Of a DNA stretch of 59,206 nucleotides, positions 48,341-56,912 are shown piece by piece (position 1 is the first letter of the stretch; each line of letters begins with the position of its first letter). Origin of the DNA: JBIKLM01 sp044375105 (lineage in GTDB: Bacteria > Planctomycetota > UBA1135 > GCA-002686595); NCBI GenBank assembly GCA_044375105.1, contig JBILNK010000005.1, positions 1 to 59,206 on the forward strand, read 5' to 3'. The notes below the pieces were generated by a model. The model saw only the letters and a program-made list of their open reading frames with translations. It was not told where the DNA came from and did not search any database. The position numbers and the translations under genes are program-made.

Positions 48341-48499
48341 GCGGGCGACCGCGGCCGACGCTTCCTCGCCGCCCCCCGCGGGTCCCCGCAGCCGCGGCAC
48401 CCACGGCCCCCGCAGCCCCCCACGGCACCCCAGGGCGCCAACGCCCGCCGCGCCATCCGCTGGCGCGCCCAAAGCCTCTCCCCACGAACCTCCCACCCC

Positions 48500-50947
48500 G
48501 TGAGCCGCCGCCCCGATCCGCGCACCCTCGAGCGCACCCCGCGACTTTCCGCTGGGCTGGCGCGGCTCGACCACGCCTTGACCCGCGCCGCGCACCTGCA
48601 CGGCCTGGGCACGCTGCTCTCCGCGGCCGCGCTGTGGCTGGCCTTCGCCTTCGTCGCCGACTACTACCTCGGGGTGCCCTACGGGGTGCGGCTGTTCCAC
48701 CTGGCGGTGCTGCTGATCGGGCTCCTGTTGCTGGCCCGCTGGGCCTGGCTGCGCCCCCTGGCCAATAGACCGGACTTACGCGGCCTGGCCCTGCTGGCCG
48801 AACGCTGCCGCCCCGCGCCGGACGAGCTGCTGGTCAGCGCGGTCGAATTCCAGCTGCACTCCGCGCCGGGTCGGCCCGCCGAAGCGGACGATGCCGAGCT
48901 GCGGGCGGTCTTGATCGAACAGGTCTACCGGGCCGCCGATCAGGCCGCCCAGGGTCTCAGCTTCGAGCCCGTGCTCGATCGCTGGGGACCAAGGCAGCGC
49001 TTCCTGCTCGGACTGCTCGCCACGGCCGGCCTGGCGGCCGCGGCCCTCGCGGCCCCCCACGAGGCCGCCATCTTCGCGCGGCGCCTGTTCGGTGGCCTCG
49101 AACCCTGGCCCCAGCGCACCGAGCTGACCCTCGAGGTCCGCGCGGCCGAGGGCCGTGTGCGCGTCGAACGGGAAAGCGACGCGCGCGGCGAGCTGCTGCG
49201 CGTGGCGCTGCCCCGCGGCAGCGACCTGCCGCTGCTGGTCAGCGCCGCAGGCGAATTGCCCCGCGAGGTGTGGCTGGACTTCGACGATGGACAGCGCAGC
49301 ACCCTGGCGCCGAGCGGCCCATCCAGCTTTGCCACGGTGCTGCGCGGCCTGTCATCGGACCTGGCCTTTTCCGTGCGCGGCGGCGACGACCGCGACGGCC
49401 GACCGCGCCTGGTCGTGACCGTGCTGGAGCCCCCGGACATCCTGGCCACGCTGCTCGAGATCGAACCGCCGGCCTACAGCGGTTTGCCGGCGGAACAGAG
49501 CCTCGACCGCGGCAGCCGTGCGCTGATCGGCAGTCGGGTGCGGGTCTCGCTGCTGCCCTCCGGCGAAGGCGTGCGCGGCCAGGTGCGGCTGCTCCCGGAG
49601 GACCGTCTGCTGGAGCTGGTCGCCGCGGAGTTTCCGAGCCGCCCCGCGGCCGAAGGGGCCCTGGCGCCGGGCGGGACCGGCCTGGCCTTCGAATTCGAGC
49701 TGGCGGCCACCACGCACCTGCGCTTCGAGCTCGTGGATGCCCGCGGTCTGACCAACCCGGACCCGGGGTTGCTCTCGATCGAGGCCCAGGCCGACGAGCC
49801 GCCGCAGATCGCCATCGCCGCGCCCAGCCGCAGCGAGGTCGAGACGGTGGCCAGCGCCGTGCTGCCCGTGCGCGCCAGCGCCGGCGACGATTTCGGCCTG
49901 ACCGGCGCCGGCTTCGAGCTGCGCCGCGGGGACAGCGAAGAATGGCAGGCGCGGCGCTCGCTCGAGTTGACTCCGGCGCCCATCCCGGCTCCCGGTGAGG
50001 CGGAGAGCTCCAAACGCCGCACCCGGGCGCGGGCCTTCCTTGGACAGCGCTTGGAATTGGCTGAGCTCGATCGCTGGACGCGCGCCGCGGGCCCCACCCC
50101 CGATCCGAGCAACGCGCCGGCCGGTTCGCAGGCAGAGGTCGCTCAGGAGGCCCCCGCCCTGGCCCCGGGCACCAGTTTCGTGCTCGAGCTGTTCGCCGCC
50201 GACAACCGCGACCCGGCCCAGGTCGGGCGCTCGAGCCCCCTGCGCGTGCGGGTGCTCTCGGACGACGAATTCCTGCGCCGCGTGCAGGACCGCCTGGCGG
50301 ACGCTCGTCAAAAGGCCGATGCCCTGACCCAGGCGCAGACCGAGCGCCGCCAACGCGTCGAGGAACTGCTCGGCGCCCTGGCCGAGGAAGGCCCCGGGGA
50401 AGCTCTCGACAGCCGCGGGCTGTCGGCGGCCCTCAACGGCCAACGGCGCGTGGAGGGCGACGCGGAGGCACTCCTGCGCGAGCTGGCGTCCGTGGCGGAG
50501 AGCGTGCTGCACGCGCGGCTCGACGCCCCCGCCGAAGCCTGGTCCAAGCGTCTCGACGAGTTGACCGAGAGGTCCCAAGGCACCCGCTTCGACTCCGCTC
50601 CCTGGCGCACCTTGGCGGGCGAGGTCAAGGCCTCGGGCGCCGCCAGCACGCTCTCCGGGCACCTGCTGGAGCTGGTCGACCTGGCCCGCCGGGTGCGCGA
50701 GGAAGGCGCCTCCAGCGCCACCCAGGCCCTGGGCGAGGCCGCGGACCTGAGCCGACGCCCAGCGGATCAACGTCAGGCGCTGGCCTCCGCGCTCGAACAC
50801 CAGCGGGCGACCCTGCAGCGCCTCGAAGACCTGCTGGAGCGGCTCAAGGAGTGGGACAACTTCCAGTCGGTCTTGAGCCTGACCCGCGACATCCTCAACC
50901 GTCAGAAGGCGCTCCAAGAGCGCCTCAAACAGCATGCGGCGAAGTGA
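48500..50947 (+). CDS. DUF4175-like membrane protein
   Basis: 815 residues. Three N-terminal spans (LHGLGTLLSAAALWLAFAFVADYYLG, RLFHLAVLLIGLLLLARWAWL, RFLLGLLATAGLAAAALAA). A long beta-rich periplasmic part follows (PPDILATLLEIEPPAYSGLPAEQS, DEPPQIAIAAP, SAGDDFGLTGAGFEL), and then a Glu/Arg-rich coiled-coil tail. The 'P.Y.g.p' and 'DD.GL' motifs are those of DUF4175-type planctomycete proteins. GTG 48500; the tail overlaps the next gene by 14 bp. Function unknown; likely part of the envelope assembly. Confidence 0.82.
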   Translation: MSRRPDPRTLERTPRLSAGLARLDHALTRAAHLHGLGTLLSAAALWLAFAFVADYYLGVPYGVRLFHLAVLLIGLLLLARWAWLRPLANRPDLRGLALLAERCRPAPDELLVSAVEFQLHSAPGRPAEADDAELRAVLIEQVYRAADQAAQGLSFEPVLDRWGPRQRFLLGLLATAGLAAAALAAPHEAAIFARRLFGGLEPWPQRTELTLEVRAAEGRVRVERESDARGELLRVALPRGSDLPLLVSAAGELPREVWLDFDDGQRSTLAPSGPSSFATVLRGLSSDLAFSVRGGDDRDGRPRLVVTVLEPPDILATLLEIEPPAYSGLPAEQSLDRGSRALIGSRVRVSLLPSGEGVRGQVRLLPEDRLLELVAAEFPSRPAAEGALAPGGTGLAFEFELAATTHLRFELVDARGLTNPDPGLLSIEAQADEPPQIAIAAPSRSEVETVASAVLPVRASAGDDFGLTGAGFELRRGDSEEWQARRSLELTPAPIPAPGEAESSKRRTRARAFLGQRLELAELDRWTRAAGPTPDPSNAPAGSQAEVAQEAPALAPGTSFVLELFAADNRDPAQVGRSSPLRVRVLSDDEFLRRVQDRLADARQKADALTQAQTERRQRVEELLGALAEEGPGEALDSRGLSAALNGQRRVEGDAEALLRELASVAESVLHARLDAPAEAWSKRLDELTERSQGTRFDSAPWRTLAGEVKASGAASTLSGHLLELVDLARRVREEGASSATQALGEAADLSRRPADQRQALASALEHQRATLQRLEDLLERLKEWDNFQSVLSLTRDILNRQKALQERLKQHAAK

Positions 50948-53900
50948 TCCCCTGGCGGCGCGCTGCGCCCAGCGCGGGGCCGGCGCCCGGCTCGGCCTGC
51001 GCTTAGACCGATCTGCGGCGCTCGAAGGCCCGGCGAGCTCCCCGTCTGCGAGGCGCGCGAGCGGCGCGCGGGATCGCGCGGAGCGGCGCCCCGCCCCGGG
51101 GCGCCTCGGCGCCGGCGGCGGCTTCCGGGCGCTGCTGTGGGCCTGCTGCTTGCTGCTGGCCGCGTCGGGCTTCGAGCCGGCCCGAGCCAGCCAGCAGAGC
51201 GACGCGGGTTCGTTCCGCGAGGAACAGGACCTGCTGCTCCGCCAGCTGGTGCGCCTGCGGCAGACCATGGAGCTGCTGCTGGCGCGCATGGAAAAGGAAG
51301 GCAGCACGCGCACGGTGGAGCTGCTGCGTCAGGCGCTCGCCAACCTGGACGCACGCGAGGCGCAGAATCGCACCCTCGAAGAGTGGATGAAAGAAAGCGC
51401 CAGCAGCCTCGATTCCGGGCTGGTGCTGCGGGCGGTCGAGCAGCAGCAGGCCGCGATCGGCGAGCTCGAGAAACTGCTCACCATCCTGCTCGATCGCGGC
51501 TCGACGCCCGATCTCGAGAAGCGCCTCGAAGACCTGGCCTCGATCCAGGCCAAGCTCAAGGGCCTGACCGACGCCGAGCGGAAACTCGAGCAGCGCATCG
51601 AGGCCCTCGAACAAGGGGCCCGAGATCCCGCTGCTGTGGCCCTCGAACAGCGCCTTGCGCAGCTGGGCGAGCGCCAGCGCGCCCTGGCGGAGGAAACCCG
51701 CGTCGCGGCCCGGGCCTCGGCGGATTTCGAATTCGAATGGTTGCTGCGCGAGCTGGGCGAACTCGAGCAGCGGGCGGCGCGGGATGGCGAGCGGCTCACG
51801 GGTCTGGACGGCGAACAGAGCGCCCTGCTCGGCGCCGCCCAGCAGCGGCTGCTCGGCGCGCGGGCCAAAGAAGGCGCCGCGGTGCGCCCAGCGGAAGCCG
51901 CGCGCGAACTCTCCGGCGCCGGCGAGCGACTGCGCAGCGGGGCGGATGCGACCCTCGAAGCAGCGCGCCTGGGCGAGCTGGCCAAAGCGGCCGCCAAGGC
52001 TGCCGAGTCGGCCCCCGACGAAGCCCGCGGGGACGCCGCGCGGGCAGCGGCCGCGGCGCTCGAGCGGGCCGCCAAGGCGCTCGGCCCCCTGGGCGGCGAC
52101 GCGCCCCAAGCGGCCCGCGAGTCCGCCGCTGCAGCCCTGAACGCGGAGGCCGCCCAGCTGGCGGCCCAGGCGCGCGAACGCGGCGCCGAAGCAGAGGCCG
52201 AGCGGCGCGCCGCGGACGCCGCCCTGGCCGCGCTGAAGGCGCCGGCCGGCAGCGATCTAGCGCGCGCCGTGGCCCAAGCCCGGGAGGCGCTGCAGGACGC
52301 CGCCGAGGCAGAGGCCGAGCGCGCCGGCGACGGCGATCCGGCCTCCGCAGCCGAGCAGGGCCAACGGGCGCTGTCCGCCACGGAGCGCGCCATGCGCTCC
52401 GTGGACGGAGCGCGGGCCGCCGACAACGCCCAGCGCTCGGAAGCCCTGCGCTCGAGCCAGGCGGCGGCGGAGGGCGCGCGGCGCCTGTCCGCATTGCTCG
52501 GGGAGCTGGCGCAGAAGAACCGGGAGCAACCGGGCGCCGATCCCGCCCTGGATGGGGCCCTCGAGGGCGCGCGCGACCAGCTCGAAGAAGCCAGCGCCCA
52601 GGCGGAGGCCAGCGGCCTCGCTTTGGCCGAAGCAGCCCGCGATCCGGTGGCCGGGTCGAAAGCGTCCCTGGAGAGCGCCCGCAGCGCCAACTCGGAGGGC
52701 GCAGCCCGCCTGGGCCAGGCACGCCAGGAACTCGAAGCCGCGCGGTCGGCCGCCGCGCGCAGCTCCAAGGACCGTCAGGCCCTGGCCCCGCTCGAGGCGC
52801 GCCAGGCGCAGCTGAGCGGTGAGGCCGAAGCCCTGCAAAAGCCCGCGGGCGCGTCCAACCCCGGCGTCGAGCAAGCCATCCAGCAGGCCCGCGAAGCCAT
52901 GCGCAGGGCGCAAGCGAGCCTTGCGGAAGGTCGCGGTCAGAGCGCCGCAGAGGCCCAGCAGCAGGCCCTCGAGGCCCTGGAGGCGGCGCGCCAAGCCGCC
53001 GGGCAGCCGGCGGGACCGCTCGGCGCCGAAGCCGCCGCCGAGGCCGCGCGCCTGGCGGAGGAGCAGCGCCGGCTGCGCGAGCAGATCCTCGAGCTGGCCA
53101 AGCTCAACGCCGAGCGCGAGGAGGCCCGGCCGACCCCCGGTCTCGAGCGCGCCGCGGCCGAAGCCGAGCGCTCGGCTGCCAGCCTCGAGCGCGGCGACGC
53201 CGAGGCCGGGGCCGAGCAGGCCGAGAACACCGTGCGCGAACTCGAAGCGGCGCAGGCCGAGCTCAGCGAGGAAGAGCGGCGCTATCAGCAGCTGCGCCAG
53301 GAGGAACTGCTGGTCGAAATCGGCACCGAAGCGCGCGCCCTGCTGGACGAGCATCGCCAGCAGATCGAGGCCCTGCGCGGCCTGGACGAGCGCCGCACCC
53401 CCGGCGAGTCCCCCAGCCGCTCCGTCAGGCTCGGCCTGCGCCGGGTCTCGCAGGTCGAAGAGCAGCTCGGGCAGCGCTCCGGCAAGCTGGCGGCCGACCT
53501 GGAGGCCGAGTCCGCCCTGGTTTTCGCCGAATACTTCCGGGCGGTCGAGACCGACCTGGCCGTGATCGCCCGCGACGTGGGCGAAGCCGGCGATTACCAG
53601 AGCGGGGAGCGCATCCTGTCGATGCAACTCGACGTGGCCGACCGGCTGGTGGCCGTGATCGAAGCGCTCGAACAGGAGCGCGAGCGCAGGGACCGCGAGC
53701 AGCAGCAACAACAGCAACAGCAACAGCAACAACAAGGCGAGCAGCCGCAGGAGGAGAACCGCCTGGTGCCCGATGTGGCCGAGCTCAAGCTGCTGCGGCG
53801 CATGCAGGTCGATGTGCAGCAGTCGCTCGAGCAGCTCGCCGGGCTGATCGAAGGCAGCGAATCGATCGATCCCCTGTGGCTGTCCGACATCCAGCGGGTC

Positions 53901-53999
53901 GCCGGCCGCCACGAGCGCCTGACCCGGCTCTTCTCCAAATTCCGCGAGCGCCTGGGTCTCCCCGATCCCGACGCCGCCCAGAGCCCCACCGCGCGATGA
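50934..53999 (+). CDS. Giant alanine-rich coiled-coil exported protein
   Basis: 1021 residues. A long Arg-rich N-terminus precedes a signal/anchor (FRALLWACCLLLAASGFEPARAS, near residue 65-85). The start may therefore lie further in, though ATG 50934 is the first. From about 90 to 970 the sequence is nearly continuous heptad-rich coiled coil (Ala/Glu/Gln/Leu/Arg), with a 12-Gln tract (53700-53735). The C-terminal VPDVAELKLLRRMQVDVQQSLE resembles the end region of other planctomycete DUF4175-linked proteins. It overlaps the next gene as ATGA. Probably a periplasmic fibre or spacer. Confidence 0.8.
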   Translation: MRRSDPLAARCAQRGAGARLGLRLDRSAALEGPASSPSARRASGARDRAERRPAPGRLGAGGGFRALLWACCLLLAASGFEPARASQQSDAGSFREEQDLLLRQLVRLRQTMELLLARMEKEGSTRTVELLRQALANLDAREAQNRTLEEWMKESASSLDSGLVLRAVEQQQAAIGELEKLLTILLDRGSTPDLEKRLEDLASIQAKLKGLTDAERKLEQRIEALEQGARDPAAVALEQRLAQLGERQRALAEETRVAARASADFEFEWLLRELGELEQRAARDGERLTGLDGEQSALLGAAQQRLLGARAKEGAAVRPAEAARELSGAGERLRSGADATLEAARLGELAKAAAKAAESAPDEARGDAARAAAAALERAAKALGPLGGDAPQAARESAAAALNAEAAQLAAQARERGAEAEAERRAADAALAALKAPAGSDLARAVAQAREALQDAAEAEAERAGDGDPASAAEQGQRALSATERAMRSVDGARAADNAQRSEALRSSQAAAEGARRLSALLGELAQKNREQPGADPALDGALEGARDQLEEASAQAEASGLALAEAARDPVAGSKASLESARSANSEGAARLGQARQELEAARSAAARSSKDRQALAPLEARQAQLSGEAEALQKPAGASNPGVEQAIQQAREAMRRAQASLAEGRGQSAAEAQQQALEALEAARQAAGQPAGPLGAEAAAEAARLAEEQRRLREQILELAKLNAEREEARPTPGLERAAAEAERSAASLERGDAEAGAEQAENTVRELEAAQAELSEEERRYQQLRQEELLVEIGTEARALLDEHRQQIEALRGLDERRTPGESPSRSVRLGLRRVSQVEEQLGQRSGKLAADLEAESALVFAEYFRAVETDLAVIARDVGEAGDYQSGERILSMQLDVADRLVAVIEALEQERERRDREQQQQQQQQQQQQGEQPQEENRLVPDVAELKLLRRMQVDVQQSLEQLAGLIEGSESIDPLWLSDIQRVAGRHERLTRLFSKFRERLGLPDPDAAQSPTAR

Positions 54000-54811
54000 A
54001 GAGCCTCGACCTCGATCGAATCCTGCCCTGGACCCCGGCCGCCCTGCTGCTGGGCTGGCTGGCGCTCGGGCCGCTGGGAGCGGCCCAGGAGCAGGGGCCA
54101 CCCCCGGTGGATCTCGAAGGCCGGATCCGTCAGGACCTGGGCCAGGACCCGGCGGCGCAGATGCAGGAGCTGTTCGGACGCATCGAAAAGAACCTGCGCA
54201 AGATCGACGACCTGCTGTTCGAAGCCGCGGGCGCTCCCGAGGTGGCCGAAGACGATCCCCAGCGCTGGCGGGCCTGGGTAGGGGATACGCGCGAGCGCTC
54301 CGAGGCGGTGCTCGAGGACATCGACAAGCTGCTCGATTTGTCCCAGCAGATGTCGAGCCAAAGCCGCGGGCGCAGCTCTTCGAACCAAGGACAGGGGCAG
54401 CAGAGCCCCGAGTCCTCGGAGCAGGGACAAAGCCCCCTGGACCGCGGCGGACCCGAGGGCCAGCGGCGGCAAGAGGGTGGCCAGCAGGGACCGCCGCCGC
54501 CGGAATCCGGCCAGGGCGAGCAGGGATCGGGGCCCGAGGGCCAGGGCCAGCAACCTCCGCCGGGCGGAGCGCCGCAGGACGGAACTCCGAGCGGCGCGGA
54601 GCAGGGCGGCCCCGAGGGGCAGCGGGGCTCGGATCGGCGCCCGGCGGGCTCCGAGCGCGGGCCTGGCTCGCAGGCCGGCGAGATCGCCCCGTGGGGCGAA
54701 CTGCCACCGCGGGTCCAGGAGATCTTCTCCAACCAGAACGCGGAGGAAATGCCCTTGCTGTACCGCGACTGGATCGATTCCTACTACCGACGCGTTTCCC
54801 GGGAGCCGTGA
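53996..54811 (+). CDS. Exported Gln/Gly/Pro-rich protein of the VWA cluster
   Basis: 271 residues. Signal peptide (ILPWTPAALLLGWLALGPLGAAQ), a short helical part (IRQDLGQDPAAQMQELFGRIEKNLRKIDDLLFEAAG), and a disordered Gln/Gly/Pro/Ser middle. The C-terminus PWGELPPRVQEIFSNQN...MPLLYRDWIDSYYRRV is a conserved closing motif in planctomycete proteins next to DUF4175 genes (WG.LP..v...........P..Y...i..YYr). ATG 53996 overlaps the previous stop; its own stop overlaps the next GTG. Confidence 0.8.
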   Translation: MKSLDLDRILPWTPAALLLGWLALGPLGAAQEQGPPPVDLEGRIRQDLGQDPAAQMQELFGRIEKNLRKIDDLLFEAAGAPEVAEDDPQRWRAWVGDTRERSEAVLEDIDKLLDLSQQMSSQSRGRSSSNQGQGQQSPESSEQGQSPLDRGGPEGQRRQEGGQQGPPPPESGQGEQGSGPEGQGQQPPPGGAPQDGTPSGAEQGGPEGQRGSDRRPAGSERGPGSQAGEIAPWGELPPRVQEIFSNQNAEEMPLLYRDWIDSYYRRVSREP

Positions 54812-56559
54812 GCACGAACGGCAAGGGACCTCGCAGCGACACCGCGGCGCGAGCGGGCGGCGCCGAACGGGGGTCGGTGAGGCCGGGCCCGGATCGCGGG
54901 GCTTGCTCGGAACGCTCCGCAGAAGCGGGCGCGGGCCTGGCCCGGGCTGGCGTCGCAAGCGCTTTCCCGGGGCCGCGGGCGGCGGCCAGCGGGGCGAGCT
55001 GTCGGCCGCCCCGGCGACCGGCTCCGCAGGCCGCGATCTGGCCGCGCGGCCTGTGGGCCTGTGTGCTGCTCGCAGCCGCCGTGCAGAGCGTTGACGCGGG
55101 CATCCCGCGGGCAGCGATCGATTCCCGCGGCGGGCTCTCGAACGCCCAGCTCGCGCGCTCGGAACCGGGCGCGACCAGGGTCCGCGAGGGCGCGCAGAAC
55201 GGCCGCGCCGGCGTGGGCCGAGCGGATCCGGGCCCGGCGGAGCACGGCGTCGGGTCTTCCCCAGGGCAGGCCCCGCGGGCGCAGGACTCCGCGGGGTTCG
55301 AGCCCCGGCGCGCCGCTCGATCGCAAGCGGGGCACCTCGCCGCTGCGGGCCACGCCGACCTGGGCGCGCTCGGTGCGGAGCTGCAGATCGCCAGCGCTTC
55401 GCTGCTGGCCGTGGGCTCGGTCTCCGCTGCCCCCCGAGCCCTCGACCTGCAGGCGCGCCGGGGCCCTCCGCTGGCGGGCCGCGCCTCCCGCGCCGCACTG
55501 GCCCCGGCCGCATCCGGCCCCCGGGAAGAGCCCGAGCCCGGGCCGTCCGCGAGCCGCCGCGTGTGGCCCTCGGAATCCGCGCGGTCGGCGGCCGAAGGCG
55601 CCCTGGCGCGGGGCCTCGATTACCTGGCCAAGGCGCAGGCGCGCCAAGCGGACGGGTCCTTGCCCCTCGACGGCTCCACGCCGGCGACGCGGGCCCCCGT
55701 GGCCGTCACCGCGCTGGCGGCCCTGGCCTGGATGGCCGACGGCAGCCAGCCCGACCGGGGCCCCTTCAGCCGCGAGGTCGGGCGCGCCATCGACTACCTG
55801 CTGCTGCGCACGGTGCTCGAACGCGGCGCGCCCCGGCGCGGCTTCATCGGCAGCGACGCCGACAGCAACTCGCGCATGCACGGCCATGGCTACGCGACCC
55901 TGGCGCTGACCCAGGCCTGCAGCCTCTCGCCCGCCTCCCCTCGCGGGGCGCGCCTGTTCGAGGCCCTGCCCCTCGCGGTCGACCTGATCCAGCGCACCCA
56001 GGGATCGGAGGGCGGCTGGTGGTACGAGCCGGAGATCGAGGTGCAGCACGAGGGCTCGGTCACGATCACCCTGGTGCAAGCCCTGCGCGCCGCCCGCGGC
56101 GCGGGCTTCGAGGTGCGCGACGAAGTCATCGCGCGGGCCGAGGACTATGTGCGCCGCTCGCAGGCGCCGGACGGGAAGTTCCGCTACCAGATCGGCTCCG
56201 AAACCACCTCCCTGGCTCTGACCGCTGCAGCGGTTTCTTGCCTGCAGGCGACCGGGCGCTACGACGATCCGGCCGTGACCGCCGGCCTGGAGGCCATCTG
56301 GCGCGAGCTGATCGGGGGCGGTCGCGTTCCGGCGCGCTATCCGTTTTACGAGCGCATGTACCTCTCCCAGGCCCTCTGGCACGCCCGCGACGGCGAGGCC
56401 TTCGGCCGCTACCTGGAGCTCGAGCTGGCGGACCTGCTGGGCTCCCAGCAAGCCGACGGCTCCTGGGGCGGCTCCGAATTCGGGCTGGCCTATGCCACGG
56501 CCATGAACTGCCTGCTGCTGGCCCTGCCCGCGGAAAACCTGCCGATCTTCCACCGCTGA
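54808..56559 (+). CDS. Prenyltransferase/squalene-oxidase-repeat protein with long N-terminal extension
   Basis: 583 residues from GTG 54808 (GTGA overlap). A disordered Arg/Ala/Gly-rich N-terminus includes a hydrophobic leader near residue 75-95 (WACVLLAAAVQSVDAG), so export may begin from a later start. The last 330 residues are alpha/alpha-barrel repeats (GLDYLAKAQARQADGSLPL, AVDLIQRTQGSEGGWWYEP, AEDYVRRSQAPDGKFRYQ, SQQADGSWGG). The cyclase DxDD position reads QHEG, so it is unlikely to be a cyclase. It ends LPIFHR like the paralogue at 47183. Last gene of the cluster. Confidence 0.85.
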   Translation: MSTNGKGPRSDTAARAGGAERGSVRPGPDRGACSERSAEAGAGLARAGVASAFPGPRAAASGASCRPPRRPAPQAAIWPRGLWACVLLAAAVQSVDAGIPRAAIDSRGGLSNAQLARSEPGATRVREGAQNGRAGVGRADPGPAEHGVGSSPGQAPRAQDSAGFEPRRAARSQAGHLAAAGHADLGALGAELQIASASLLAVGSVSAAPRALDLQARRGPPLAGRASRAALAPAASGPREEPEPGPSASRRVWPSESARSAAEGALARGLDYLAKAQARQADGSLPLDGSTPATRAPVAVTALAALAWMADGSQPDRGPFSREVGRAIDYLLLRTVLERGAPRRGFIGSDADSNSRMHGHGYATLALTQACSLSPASPRGARLFEALPLAVDLIQRTQGSEGGWWYEPEIEVQHEGSVTITLVQALRAARGAGFEVRDEVIARAEDYVRRSQAPDGKFRYQIGSETTSLALTAAAVSCLQATGRYDDPAVTAGLEAIWRELIGGGRVPARYPFYERMYLSQALWHARDGEAFGRYLELELADLLGSQQADGSWGGSEFGLAYATAMNCLLLALPAENLPIFHR

Positions 56560-56912
56560 TGCGGGCGTCATCCGGCGGCCAGGCCGGCCGTCGCGGGGGC
56601 CGCACGGCCGCGGGCTCCGTCCAGCGCGAGCGCTCGCCAGCGGCTCGCCCCTTGGTGGCCGTGCCCCCCAGCGCAGACGCCCGGAAGCGGGTCCAGGCAC
56701 ACACCGCGGGCTTGCCGAGGGCACCCGGCGGCACCCCCCCGCCGCATCGGCGCCCCCGCACGGACCAGGCGGACCGGGGGCGCCTCCGGCCCGGGCGATC
56801 CCAACGCGCCGGGGCGATTCCAAGCCTCGCTCAAGCATAAGTACTGGCTACCATGATATAATCCACAGCGATACATGCCTCGATCCGCAGTCTCGCCCGA
56901 GCCCCCTACCCG
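56560..56912. other. Intergenic region ahead of the ABC transporter operon
   Basis: About 350 bp. Most is GC-rich and featureless. The segment 56830-56880 is AT-richer and carries a consensus -10 (separate entry). No gene recognised. Confidence 0.45.
56857..56862 (+). promoter_or_regulatory. Consensus -10 element TATAAT
   Basis: TATAAT, 50 bp before the ATG of the substrate-binding protein, in a local AT-rich stretch unusual for this window. The -35 position (around 56834-56839, agcata) is poor, so an activator or extended contacts may be needed. Confidence 0.5.
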
